Below, one piece after another: positions 27,232 to 36,140 of a stretch of 64,000 nt of DNA. The notes beneath the pieces are model-generated. The model ran no database searches. It saw only the letters and a list, made by a program, of their open reading frames with translations, and was not told the DNA's origin. The position numbers and the translations under genes are program-made. The first letter of the stretch is position 1; each line of letters opens with the position of its first letter. Source of the stretch: SB25 sp050180705 (GTDB lineage: Bacteria; Bacteroidota; Bacteroidia; Bacteroidales; Tenuifilaceae); contig JBFXDX010000013.1 of NCBI GenBank assembly GCA_050180705.1, forward strand, positions 81,562-145,561, read 5' to 3'.

Positions 27232-27239
27232 CAAAAATA
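27232..27239 (-). promoter_or_regulatory. -7 box (TATTTTTG) for the HEAT-like gene
   Basis: A minus-strand TAnnTTTG match 19 bp before the ATG at 27213. It lies between the two divergent start codons, only 31 bp apart, leaving the plus-strand gene's promoter inside the HEAT-like gene. Confidence 0.45.
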
Positions 27240-27244
27240 ATATC

Positions 27245-27964
27245 ATGAAGTGTAATAACGATATTCTTAAAACCCTTTTTGAAAAGATTCATCAAAATAA
27301 GAAAGCAGAGCTAAGCTATATTCTCGGTGCAAAGTATGTTGCAGTAACCAATAGTGCTGGACACATTGGCGTATGTGCCACTTTAGGGAATGAGATTGAT
27401 GGTTTCGATATAGATAACCTAAACTTTGATTGTACCGAGGATCGAATTGTAATAAATGCCTTGGTTAATTCTTACATAAACTATAGTACTCGGTTCGATG
27501 GTGGTGGAGATATTTTCAGTATTATAAATTTTGACAAGTATTCCAGCATAGTAATGATTGGATATTTTGGCCCATTGGTGAATAAGTTTATGGGAAAGAA
27601 TATTGCATTAAATATTTTCGACTTGGATCAGCGCGAAGTTCCAGTACTACCAATGGAGCAGCAGGCGGAATACTTGAGTAAGGCCGATTGTGTTATACTT
27701 ACATCAACAAGTATCTCGAATAATACTTTCGAGGGAATTGTAAGAAATACTCCTTCGTCTTCCGATATCTTTTTACTTGGCCCGTCAACGCCCATGGACG
27801 ATGCGTTGTTTGAGTATCCAAATGTTAAAGGACTATTCGGTTCGGTATTTAAGCCATTCGATGAAAATACATTGAAAATAATTGCAGATGGTGGTGGAAC
27901 TTGTCTGTTTAAGCAGTATATGGAGAAAATTTATAAGATGCGTGATGATTGCGGTAAGAGTTAA
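27245..27964 (+). CDS. DUF364-like putative heavy-metal chelation protein
   Basis: A 239-residue cytoplasmic protein resembling the DUF364 (PF04016) Rossmann-like family, annotated as putative heavy-metal chelating. Visible features are a small N-terminal domain (YVAVTNSAGHIGVCATLG), a middle Rossmann-like strand-turn (SIVMIGYFGPLV), CVILTSTSISNNT and FLLGPSTPMDDALFEY, typical of the family, then GGGTCLFKQY at the end. Some homologues sit near molybdenum-related genes, but no such genes flank this copy. It is convergent with the M3 peptidase gene. Confidence 0.65.
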   Translation: MKCNNDILKTLFEKIHQNKKAELSYILGAKYVAVTNSAGHIGVCATLGNEIDGFDIDNLNFDCTEDRIVINALVNSYINYSTRFDGGGDIFSIINFDKYSSIVMIGYFGPLVNKFMGKNIALNIFDLDQREVPVLPMEQQAEYLSKADCVILTSTSISNNTFEGIVRNTPSSSDIFLLGPSTPMDDALFEYPNVKGLFGSVFKPFDENTLKIIADGGGTCLFKQYMEKIYKMRDDCGKS

Positions 27965-28030
27965 TAAGTAGATAAAAATATTCGTTATTGTACACTGACT
28001 CTTTTTATTACAGTACTCTGGCTGTGGTTG

Positions 28031-28144
28031 GCATTGATACACTAGATCCATGCATCCTGATACGCCCGATTCAGACACTCTGATACGCTCGATTCAGACA
28101 TCCTGATACGCTCGATTCTGATATTCTGATACGAATGCTTCAGA
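28031..28144 (+). repeat. Array B: five 23-bp tandem units
   Basis: Units start at 28031 (degenerate, 22 bp), 28053, 28076, 28099 and 28122, with consensus CA(T/C)-TCTGATACGCTCGATTCAG. Arms TCTGA and TCAGA can pair within a unit, and TCAGA-cac-TCTGA across a unit border. It lies between two convergent genes and just before a bidirectional terminator. Confidence 0.75.
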
Positions 28145-28211
28145 GAGGCTGAATGAGTTTTTTTCGAAAGTTTTTTAAGGTGAAATTCCGGTTTAATTTT
28201 ATGTAATACGA

Positions 28212-28245
28212 AAAGAGCGAAACTTAAAGTTTCGCTCTTTTTTAT
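28212..28245. terminator. Bidirectional terminator
   Basis: A near-perfect palindrome of AAAGAGCGAAACTT followed, after a shared centre, by its complement. It has A and T tracts on the two sides, so it can end both the plus gene at 27964 and the minus M3 peptidase gene. Confidence 0.85.
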
Positions 28246-28247
28246 AT

Positions 28248-30362
28248 TTAGTTTAATCCTCTGTTCTTAAGTAGTGGTTCAATGCTGGGCTCTTTACCGC
28301 GGAAATCGGTGTAAAGTTCCATCGCATCTTTCGATCCACCTTTTTCGAGTACACAGGTGCGGAATTTGTTGGCAATTTCCTTGTTGAAAATATCGCCACT
28401 TTCAACATAAGCCTCAAAAGCGTCGGCGTCTAACACCTCAGCCCAGATGTATGAATAGTAACCGCTTGAGTATCCCATAACATCACCAAAAATGTGATTG
28501 AAATAAGTTGTACGATAACGAGGCCATATTTCAGGAATCAATCCAACTTTGTCCATCGATGCTTTCTCGAAAGCAACGATATCGGAGATTTTTGCCTTGT
28601 CGGCTGTCAATGTATGGTAATCCATATCAAGAATTGATGCTGCTAAGAATTCTGTGGTTGCAAATCCTTGGTTGAAATGACCGCTCTTGTCAATCTTAGC
28701 AATTAGCTCGTCGGGCATTGGTTCGCCAGTTTGATAATGCTTAGCATATTCTTTTAGATATAAAGGATTGCTAGCCCAGTGCTCCATGATTTGACTAGGA
28801 AGTTCAACGAAATCTTGAGGAACTCCTTGTAATCCATTGTATTTTACTTTTGTGAATAATCCATGTAGAGCGTGTCCAAATTCATGGAAGAAGGTCTCTG
28901 CTTCATCGAAACTTAGCAACGAAGGTGTGTTTTCTGTTGGTTTTGTGAAGTTGCATACAATTGATACGATAGGAGTTTGGATTGTTCCATCTGCTTTTGC
29001 CTTGTACTCCTGGAATCCGGTACACCAAGCACCTACAGTCTTGCTTTCGCGTGGGAAGAAGTCTAAGTATAGAATACCAAGGTGTTTTCCATCAGCCTCA
29101 AGTACTTCGTAAACTTCTGCATCGGGATGGTAAACTGGTACATCGGTTAGTTTTTTGTACTTTAAACCGTATAATTTTTCGGTTAAGTTGAAAACTCCCT
29201 TCTTAACACCTTCGAGCGAAAGGTATGGGCGAAGCATTTCTTCGTCTAGGTTAAATTTTGCTTTACGTACTTTTTCGGCGTAGAACCACCAATCGGCAGC
29301 ACTTAGTTTGAATTTGCCACCTTCGGCGTTAATCATTTTTTGCATTTCGCTACGTTCGGCTTTGGCAACATTTAATGCAGGAGTCCAAAGTTTATTCAGC
29401 AAGTCGTAAACATTCTCAGGGACTTTAGCCATATTAACATCGAGTACGAAATGAGCATGGGTTGGATAGCCAAGAATTTGAGCCTTTTGTTGACGTAGAT
29501 CTACAATTTTCTTGATTACTTCCTTATTATCGTTGGCGTTGTCGTTATTGCCTCGCATATAGTAGCCGTAGTATAGTTTCTCGCGTAAATCGCGGTTGGT
29601 CGAATAGGTTAGGAATGGAAGCATACTTGGCTTTTGAACTGTATAAACCCATTTGCCTTCAAGTCCCATATCCTTAGCATCGGATGCACCCATTGCAATA
29701 ACAGATTCAGGTAATCCGGCCAGATCTTCCTTGTCTTCAATAACAATTTTATAGTTGTTGGTTTCTGCAAGGAGATTCTCTCCGAACTGAAGTGCAAGTA
29801 ATGATAGTTCTTGGTTAACTTTGCGAAGTTTTTCTTGATCTTCGGCATTAAGATTTGCACCTCCGCGAACGAATCCTTTGTATATTTTTTCGATTAGTCG
29901 TTTTTGCTCTGGAGTGTAGTTTGCTTCGCCCATTTTATCGTAAACTGCTTTAACTCGCTCGAATAGCTTTGCGTTCATGCTAATGTCGTCGCGATGTTTC
30001 GATAAGATTGGAGATACTTTTTTGATAACCTCCTGAAGCGAATCGGTTCTGTTTGCCTCTTTGATATTTTCCATTACAATAACAACTCTTTGTAGAAGTT
30101 CGCCACTGTTATCCAATGGAATAATAGTATTCTCGAAGGTTGGTGCTTCGGTGTTAGATGTAATGGCATCAATTTCGGCCAAGTTCTCTTTTATTCCTTC
30201 CAGTATAGCCGGCTCATAGTGCACGGGTTTAATTTTATCGAAAGGAGGAACTCCGAATGGAGTATTGTAAGGCTGTAGGAAAGGATTCTCAGCCTTTTTC
30301 TCACAAGAAACCATAAGGCTTGTTGTAATTAGGGTTAGTAAAATCAAACTGTATTTTCTCAT
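28248..30362 (-). CDS. M3-family metallopeptidase lipoprotein (Dcp-like)
   Basis: A zinc peptidyl-dipeptidase/oligopeptidase of 704 residues, M3A (Dcp/OpdA) type. The N-terminus is a lipoprotein signal ending in MVSC, so the enzyme is periplasmic or membrane-anchored. The catalytic motif HEFGHALHG is at ~492, with the distal zinc Glu expected ~25 residues on (VELPSQIMEHW). The usual substrate region YFPR-like (YLDFFPRESKTVGAW) is present. It probably trims short peptides in a protein-degrading lifestyle. Monocistronic. Confidence 0.92.
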   Translation of the reverse strand: MRKYSLILLTLITTSLMVSCEKKAENPFLQPYNTPFGVPPFDKIKPVHYEPAILEGIKENLAEIDAITSNTEAPTFENTIIPLDNSGELLQRVVIVMENIKEANRTDSLQEVIKKVSPILSKHRDDISMNAKLFERVKAVYDKMGEANYTPEQKRLIEKIYKGFVRGGANLNAEDQEKLRKVNQELSLLALQFGENLLAETNNYKIVIEDKEDLAGLPESVIAMGASDAKDMGLEGKWVYTVQKPSMLPFLTYSTNRDLREKLYYGYYMRGNNDNANDNKEVIKKIVDLRQQKAQILGYPTHAHFVLDVNMAKVPENVYDLLNKLWTPALNVAKAERSEMQKMINAEGGKFKLSAADWWFYAEKVRKAKFNLDEEMLRPYLSLEGVKKGVFNLTEKLYGLKYKKLTDVPVYHPDAEVYEVLEADGKHLGILYLDFFPRESKTVGAWCTGFQEYKAKADGTIQTPIVSIVCNFTKPTENTPSLLSFDEAETFFHEFGHALHGLFTKVKYNGLQGVPQDFVELPSQIMEHWASNPLYLKEYAKHYQTGEPMPDELIAKIDKSGHFNQGFATTEFLAASILDMDYHTLTADKAKISDIVAFEKASMDKVGLIPEIWPRYRTTYFNHIFGDVMGYSSGYYSYIWAEVLDADAFEAYVESGDIFNKEIANKFRTCVLEKGGSKDAMELYTDFRGKEPSIEPLLKNRGLN

Positions 30363-30707
30363 TTTGTTATAGTTTGGGTGTTTAGATGTTGATTGTCTTG
30401 ATAATTAAACTTGAAAAAGGCAAAAAGGTTTAAAATTAAAAGCGTTTGCAAGTTACAAAATGAAATTAGATTTCATAAAAAGAATCATAGATGGTTAAAA
30501 TCCGAAGATTTTTAGTTGTTTAGCATTTTGATCTTGGAGATCTTTGTAATTATAATTATCTGTGTTTGATGGAATCTGAATGTGATGTAAAAAAGCAGAA
30601 TGAAGAATAGTTTAACTATCATTTCTTGTAGATGATATGTGTCTGAATTTTTAGTTCCTTGCTTGTTTTCAATGTATTGATGTTTTTTACTTAATGATTA
30701 TTTACGA
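30363..30707. other. Divergent intergenic region without a gene
   Basis: A 345-bp AT-rich spacer between the M3 peptidase gene and the plus-strand hypothetical. No convincing promoter box, repeat, RNA fold or reading frame is seen. Confidence 0.5.
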
Positions 30708-31427
30708 ATGAAAAGACAAACGTTAATTTTAATAGGTTGCTTGTTTTTTGTACAAGTAACATTTGCTCAAATTTATAATGAAGAAAGAGTTTTTGAATTT
30801 GCTTATTCTATAGAGAATAGCAAAGATTTACAAGAAGGAATTGCTTATTTAGCTTGTACAAAAACTCAGAAAGAAGACTATTTAGAAGATCAATATTTAG
30901 TAATGTGGACAACTGAGTTAAAAGATTTTATTTATGGTTATTTTAAAATAGGAGTTGGAGAGAATACCGAAGTTGGAGAGAATAAAGATTCGATTTATTT
31001 ACACCCTATACGGCAAGGAGTTTTTGGTATCTTGGAGTATAGTCCCTTTCCTATTGTCTATTTTCCTTTAAAAGAAAATAAATCATGGAAATGGGAAGTT
31101 TCTATTGGCGAGTACTGGGCTAATAAATTAGGATTATCACCCCAAAACCGCAATTATAAGTACGAAGTTACTGGTGTTACAAGTATTTTTTTAAATGCAC
31201 AATTTGGAAAAATTGATTGCTATGAAATACATGCAGCATCAATAAGTGGAGAGTTGAAAAGTAGTTTTGTGGGGTTATTTAATTTAGACTATGGTTTTGT
31301 GAAAATGACCTATAACAATGTGAATGGAAGTGTTGCAACGTTTTTACTTAAAAATATAAACTCTTGGAAATATTATAGAGAACAGGCTGATGAAGAACAG
31401 CGTAAGTTTCCAATTAAATATTTTTAA
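30708..31427 (+). CDS. Secreted protein of unknown function
   Basis: A 239-residue protein with a signal peptide (ILIGCLFFVQVTFAQ) and no recognised domain. The mature part is rich in aromatic residues and beta-forming stretches (GYFKIGVGENTEVGENK, FPIVYFPLKENKSWKWEV), which suggests a periplasmic or surface beta protein. Its codons are markedly AT-biased (Ile ATT, Lys AAA, Leu TTA), unlike the flanking housekeeping genes, hinting at recent acquisition or weak expression. It stands alone. Confidence 0.55.
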   Translation: MKRQTLILIGCLFFVQVTFAQIYNEERVFEFAYSIENSKDLQEGIAYLACTKTQKEDYLEDQYLVMWTTELKDFIYGYFKIGVGENTEVGENKDSIYLHPIRQGVFGILEYSPFPIVYFPLKENKSWKWEVSIGEYWANKLGLSPQNRNYKYEVTGVTSIFLNAQFGKIDCYEIHAASISGELKSSFVGLFNLDYGFVKMTYNNVNGSVATFLLKNINSWKYYREQADEEQRKFPIKYF

Positions 31428-31538
31428 TGTTTAAGATAATTAATGAAAGTAATTTAGATTTTTAGTATCCTTTTGAAAAGAACCTAGGATTACGAATAAC
31501 GAGTATATTCGTGTTTTAAAATTAGAGACTTTACTTTT

Positions 31539-32150
31539 ATGATGAATGAAAACCCTATGGTTATTTCGTATCTTGGATTAAGAAAGGCGGTAGGAATAAT
31601 TGGATTTCTTTTCTCCACAGTGCTTGTGCTTGGAACTTTAATCATTGGAAAGGATGATGTTTTTCAGCGTTCAATTAGTATGTACTATCATACCCATATG
31701 CGCGATGCTTTTGTGGGCATTCTTTGTGCCGAGGCTTTGTTCTTCTTTTCGTACACAGGATACACCTGGATTGATAATCTAGCAGGTGATCTAGCGGCGA
31801 TATTTGCGTTGGGAATTGCATTTTGTCCAACATCCAATACTTTAATCGGCACAATTCACCTGATATCAGCGTTGCTATTTTTTTCAACTTTGATCTATTT
31901 TTCACTTTTCCTATTTACTAAAGGGAGTTCAAATCCAACTAAAAGGAAGAAACATAGGAACATTGTGTATCGGATTTGTGGCTATGTAATGGTTGCCTGT
32001 ATAGTTTCTATCGTATTTTATTTTGTTCTTCCTGCAGGCATTAAGTTGAGGCTTGAGGCTTTACACTATGTTTTTTGGTTCGAAACAATTGCTCTTTGGG
32101 CTTTCGGTATTTCGTGGTTAGTTAAGGGGGAATTTCTGCTTAAGGATTAA
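31539..32150 (+). CDS. DUF998-like integral membrane protein
   Basis: A 203-residue protein with six predicted membrane helices, in a pattern reminiscent of DUF998-type proteins (GLRKAVGIIGFLFSTVLVLG, then SISMYYHTHMRDAFVGIL, AIFALGIAFCP). Conserved-looking polar residues (YHTH, FCPTSN) fall at helix ends and may bind a metal or lipid headgroup, which I cannot establish. No domain with known activity is evident. Either of two adjacent ATG codons may be the start. It is followed by a terminator. Confidence 0.55.
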   Translation: MMNENPMVISYLGLRKAVGIIGFLFSTVLVLGTLIIGKDDVFQRSISMYYHTHMRDAFVGILCAEALFFFSYTGYTWIDNLAGDLAAIFALGIAFCPTSNTLIGTIHLISALLFFSTLIYFSLFLFTKGSSNPTKRKKHRNIVYRICGYVMVACIVSIVFYFVLPAGIKLRLEALHYVFWFETIALWAFGISWLVKGEFLLKD

Positions 32151-32155
32151 TAAAT

Positions 32156-32187
32156 AACGGGAAAGTTTTTGTAAGTGCTTTCCCGTT
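32156..32187. terminator. Terminator between convergent genes
   Basis: A 10-bp stem AACGGGAAAG/CTTTCCCGTT around a 12-nt loop, just after the stop codon of the membrane protein gene and 14 bp from the end of the convergent gene. Confidence 0.75.
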
Positions 32188-32200
32188 ATACTTCTACTTA

Positions 32201-32677
32201 TTATTGAATTTGGGTGTTAATTATATCTGTCCATTTTTGTGCTAAGCTATGCTCATCGGACAGAAAGGAATTGTCGTTTAAATTGAAGAAATTAATTGTT
32301 TCTTTTGAACCATTCTTGAATCCTAAAATTAAATCTACTCTTTCAGTGATGTTGTCATGCTTATTTCCTTTTGTCTTACGGTAAGTTTCGGATACATTGC
32401 ATTGCGATACATCTTGTAAATCTATGAGGTTGGTGTCTTCTAGATTATCCTTTTTAATCAATGTAAATAGTTTGTTGGAGTTAGTGTCAATTCCAATACA
32501 ATTGTTGGAATTCCAAATGTCGCTATTGGTTATTTTTACTTGATTTTTTGCTGCAACTGATGCAAAATGTTTTAAGAACAGTTTGCTTTTATTCTTTTGT
32601 ACTCTGTGAATATATATTACGGGCAAAATAAAAATTGCTAGGAATAACGATCCTATTAAAAATAATGAAATACTCAT
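32201..32677 (-). CDS. Small membrane-anchored hypothetical protein
   Basis: A 158-residue protein with one N-terminal membrane helix (FLIGSLFLAIFILPVIYIH), then a basic patch and a soluble cytoplasmic-type domain with alternating beta stretches (CIGIDTNSNKLFTLIKK, ERVDLILGFKNGSKETINF). The domain layout resembles small PH-like or bacterial membrane-tethered domains, but no family is recognised. Function unknown. Confidence 0.5.
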   Translation of the reverse strand: MSISLFLIGSLFLAIFILPVIYIHRVQKNKSKLFLKHFASVAAKNQVKITNSDIWNSNNCIGIDTNSNKLFTLIKKDNLEDTNLIDLQDVSQCNVSETYRKTKGNKHDNITERVDLILGFKNGSKETINFFNLNDNSFLSDEHSLAQKWTDIINTQIQ

Positions 32678-32770
32678 AACTTCCAGTTATTAGAATTATT
32701 GATAATGTTTTTGAAATGTACGAGAACAGTAAAATAGTGCAATTTACTGTTGGGAATAATTGGAAGTTTC

Positions 32771-33142
32771 TTACCAGAAATAGTCGAATGGGTATATTAA
32801 GTCTCGAATGGTTAAGCTAATTCTCAGCTTAGACGAAAATTCAATGCGCTGTATTGCAGTAAAAGATTGTAGATGTTCGATTCCAAAATATCTATCCGAT
32901 TTAGGGTTCTGGAATTTTGGTATGTTAAATGAAAAAACATTCTCGACAAGTTTCTCGGTACTATTCTCGGAGCGTTGAAAGAATGATAGGTTATGTTTAC
33001 TCTCAAAAAAATATTCGGAGGATTGTTCGTCGGCTTTCGGTGTAGAAAAAAAAGAATTGTTGCAGTAACTACCAGCGTTTATACTTACGTAGGTGATAGC
33101 AATGGCAAGGAAAACAAGAATAAATTTTTCTGAACTTTTCAA
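32771..33142 (-). CDS. Small hypothetical exported protein
   Basis: A 123-residue protein with a likely signal peptide or anchor (FILVFLAIAITYVSINAG). The remainder is low-complexity, rich in Ser, Phe and Asn, without a recognised motif. Function unknown; the coding status rests on frame length and the N-terminal hydrophobic segment. Confidence 0.4.
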   Translation of the reverse strand: MKSSEKFILVFLAIAITYVSINAGSYCNNSFFSTPKADEQSSEYFFESKHNLSFFQRSENSTEKLVENVFSFNIPKFQNPKSDRYFGIEHLQSFTAIQRIEFSSKLRISLTIRDLIYPFDYFW

Positions 33143-33369
33143 GGATAAGTTTCAACTTATTTACCCTGCAAATATAGTGTGAAATTAGATCTATTGATCT
33201 AGTTTCGCATTAGTTGGTAATTTATTTTTTAGTGTTATAGATTCTTCTTTTGGTTACAAGCATTTCATCGGGTTGATCTCACTCATTGTTGTCAATTTGT
33301 TGATTAATATTAGGAGTACATAATTGGCTCCACATGCTTACCTCTCATTAATTAACAAAATGATTTTAG

Positions 33370-33377
33370 TACCTTTG
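33370..33377 (+). promoter_or_regulatory. -7 box (TACCTTTG) for the ABC-F gene
   Basis: A TAnnTTTG match 26 bp before the ATG at 33404, giving a leader of about 20 nt. No -33 TTTG at normal spacing. Confidence 0.5.
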
Positions 33378-33403
33378 CACGAATTTTAGCAAATGTATTT
33401 GGA

Positions 33404-35368
33404 ATGATATCGATAAATCAGGTTACCGTTAGTTTTGGCGGATTCGATTTGTTCAAGGAGATTAGTTTTCAGGTAAGCGAGAGCGAGCGGGTTGGACTTG
33501 TAGGTAAAAATGGGGCAGGTAAAACAACGTTGCTTAAGCTTATCGCCGGTGAAATGCTGTCTACATCGGGTAATGTTTCTATGCCTAAGGATATTCGGCT
33601 GGGATATTTGCCTCAGCAAATGGCTTTGGCTTCGGGTAGAAGTGTTTTGCAGGAGACGTTGCTTGCCTTTTCGGAAACGATCGAAATAAAGAGTCAAATA
33701 GATAAGTTGAGTCACGAGATTGCAACTCGAACCGATTATCATTCCGATGAGTATTTGCGATTGATCAATCATCTTACTGAGTTGAACGATCGCTTTGCCA
33801 TGCTCGACGGTACCACCGCTGATGCTCAGGCTGAGCAAACATTGCTTGGGCTTGGTTTTAGACGTACCGATTTTTTAAGACCTACAACGGAGTTTAGTGG
33901 TGGCTGGCGAATGAGAATTGAGTTGGCAAAAATTCTGCTTCGTAAACCGGAGATTTTACTTCTCGATGAGCCCACAAATCACCTCGATATAGAATCGATT
34001 CAGTGGTTGGAGGATTATCTCAAAACATATCAAGGCTCACTGTTATTAATTTCGCACGATAGAGCCTTTCTCGATAATGTTACGCAACGTACGGTGGAAT
34101 TGTCGCTTGGTAGTGCATACGATTACAAGGTACCGTACTCTAAATATGTAGCGCTTCGTAAGGAAAGACAGGAGCAACAACTCGCTGCATACAGGAATCA
34201 GCAAAAAGTAATAGAGGATACACAGGATTTCATTGAGCGTTTCCGCTACAAGGCCACAAAAGCTGTGCAGGTTCAGTCGCGCATAAAAATGCTCGATAGG
34301 ATGGAGGTTATCGAGGTTGAGGAGGAGGATTTGTCAACGCTGAACATTCGATTCCCTGCGGCTCCTCGTTCTGGCGATATAGTTTGTGAGGCTAAGAATG
34401 TTGCAAAGAGTTTTGGAAGCCATCAAATTTTTAAGGATGTAAACTTTGCCATTGAACGAGGGCAGAAGGTTGCCTTTGTGGGAAAGAATGGCGAAGGAAA
34501 AACTACCATGAGCCGTATTGTTATTGGAGAGCTCGACTACGATGGAGTTACTAAAATTGGGCATAATGTTTCGGTCGGATATTTTGCTCAGAATCAGGAT
34601 GAATTGCTCGATAGCTCGATGACCGTTCTCGATACCATTGATAGAGTTGCCGTGGGCGATGTTCGTGCTAAAATGCGCGATATTCTTGGTGCATTCCTTT
34701 TCCGTGGCGAGGATGTGGATAAAAAAGTGAAGGTTCTCTCTGGCGGCGAGCGAAACCGTTTGGCGTTGGCCAAGTTAATGCTTCAGCCTTACAATCTATT
34801 GGTTCTCGATGAGCCCACCAACCACTTGGATATGCGTTCCAAGGATGTGCTGAAAAATGCTCTTTTGAATTTTGATGGAACTTTGATTGTTGTTTCACAC
34901 GACCGTGAGTTCTTGGATGGCTTAGTTGACAAAATCTATGAATTTTCCGATGGAACAGTTCGCGAGCATATTGGCGGTATTTACGATTTTCTTCGGAGAA
35001 GAAAGTTGGAGAGCTTGAAGGAATTAGAGCGAAAACAGCAGGAGGTTTCCAAAAGTTTGGAAACAAAAACCAGCTCCGATCAAAAAGTGCTTTGGGAAGA
35101 ACGAAAGGAAATTGATAAACAGATTCGAAAGGTTGAAAGTAGAGTCTCCGAAGTTGAAAAGAAGATTTCGCAATATGAGAAGGAGATTGCCGATATGGAT
35201 AATAAGTTGGCAAATCCCGAACAGAGTGGAGTTGACTTGAATGATAAATCGTTTTTTAATGGCTATGAGTCTGTAAAGAAACAGTTAGTAGATATGATGA
35301 GTGAGTGGGAGATGCTATCTGTTGAATTGGATGAACTTCAGGAGAAACGAAAAAATGCGAAAGGTTAA
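33404..35368 (+). CDS. ABC-F family ATPase (Uup/EttA-like)
   Basis: A 654-residue soluble protein with two ABC domains and no membrane part. Walker A GKNGAGKTT and GKNGEGKTT; signatures FSGGWRMRIE and LSGGERNRLA; Walker B LLLDEPTNHLD and LVLDEPTNHLD. The C-terminal ~100 residues form a charged coiled coil, as in Uup. ABC-F proteins act on the ribosome (translation control, antibiotic protection) or in DNA metabolism; the coiled-coil tail favours Uup-like function. It is followed 34 bp later by rlmB on the same strand. Confidence 0.9.
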   Translation: MISINQVTVSFGGFDLFKEISFQVSESERVGLVGKNGAGKTTLLKLIAGEMLSTSGNVSMPKDIRLGYLPQQMALASGRSVLQETLLAFSETIEIKSQIDKLSHEIATRTDYHSDEYLRLINHLTELNDRFAMLDGTTADAQAEQTLLGLGFRRTDFLRPTTEFSGGWRMRIELAKILLRKPEILLLDEPTNHLDIESIQWLEDYLKTYQGSLLLISHDRAFLDNVTQRTVELSLGSAYDYKVPYSKYVALRKERQEQQLAAYRNQQKVIEDTQDFIERFRYKATKAVQVQSRIKMLDRMEVIEVEEEDLSTLNIRFPAAPRSGDIVCEAKNVAKSFGSHQIFKDVNFAIERGQKVAFVGKNGEGKTTMSRIVIGELDYDGVTKIGHNVSVGYFAQNQDELLDSSMTVLDTIDRVAVGDVRAKMRDILGAFLFRGEDVDKKVKVLSGGERNRLALAKLMLQPYNLLVLDEPTNHLDMRSKDVLKNALLNFDGTLIVVSHDREFLDGLVDKIYEFSDGTVREHIGGIYDFLRRRKLESLKELERKQQEVSKSLETKTSSDQKVLWEERKEIDKQIRKVESRVSEVEKKISQYEKEIADMDNKLANPEQSGVDLNDKSFFNGYESVKKQLVDMMSEWEMLSVELDELQEKRKNAKG

Positions 35369-35402
35369 ATTAGTAGTAACGATCGACAAACAATAAAAAG
35401 GT

Positions 35403-36140
35403 ATGAATTCAGAAGATTTAATATATGGACTGCACTCTGTTCTAGAGGCGGTAAATTCTAATGTAAAAATTAGTAAGGTGATTGTTCGCCAAGGTTTAAC
35501 CGGAAACTTGGCTTCTGAACTTATGGGAACCCTTAAGTTTAAAAATATTCCATTTCAGCATGTTCCGGCAGAGGTTTTCAATAAATACAAGAATAAAAAT
35601 CACCAAGGAGTGGTTGCTTTTACTTCGCCAATTGAGCTACAGAATTTAGAAGAGTTGCTCCCTCAGCTGCTGAATGAGGGGAAAACACCATTCATTCTTA
35701 TGCTCGACAGAGTTACCGATGTGCGTAATTTTGGTGCAATTGTTAGAACTGCCGAGTGTGCAGGTGTCGATATCGTTGTAGTTCCGGCCAAAGGGGCTGC
35801 AAATATTGGAAGTGATGCTGTTAAAACTTCCGCTGGAGCCTTGCATCATATTCCTGTTTGTAGGGTTGGTAGCTTAAAAATGACAGCGAATTACCTAAAG
35901 CAAAATGGAGTAAAGGTTATTTCGGCCACCGAAAAAGCAGAAAAAACAATTTTTGAGTCGAGTTTGAATGGCCCAGTTGCATTGGTTATGGGAGCTGAGG
36001 ATACTGGAATTAGTCCCGATGTAATAAAACTCTCCGACGAAGTTGTTAAAATTCCTATTAATGGTAAAATAGGATCGTTGAATGTTTCGGTGGCAACAGG
36101 AATTGTACTTTACGAGATTGTGCGGCAGCGAGGATTATAG
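35403..36140 (+). CDS. rlmB: 23S rRNA (guanosine-2251-2'-O)-methyltransferase
   Basis: A SPOUT (TrmH) methyltransferase of 245 residues with an N-terminal L7Ae-like substrate-binding region (~1-75: GLHSVLEAVNS, QHVPAEVFNKYKN). The trefoil-knot core contains LDRVTDVRNFGAIVRTAE, VMGAEDTGISP and IPINGKIGSLNVSVATGI. It methylates G2251 in the ribosomal P-loop. Its last 6 bases overlap the end of the convergent patatin gene. Confidence 0.9.
   Translation: MNSEDLIYGLHSVLEAVNSNVKISKVIVRQGLTGNLASELMGTLKFKNIPFQHVPAEVFNKYKNKNHQGVVAFTSPIELQNLEELLPQLLNEGKTPFILMLDRVTDVRNFGAIVRTAECAGVDIVVVPAKGAANIGSDAVKTSAGALHHIPVCRVGSLKMTANYLKQNGVKVISATEKAEKTIFESSLNGPVALVMGAEDTGISPDVIKLSDEVVKIPINGKIGSLNVSVATGIVLYEIVRQRGL

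Noticed and set aside
34668..35213. 181-residue reading frame on the minus strand opposite the ABC-F gene
   Set aside because: It mirrors a well-conserved ABC ATPase gene and has no recognisable protein features.
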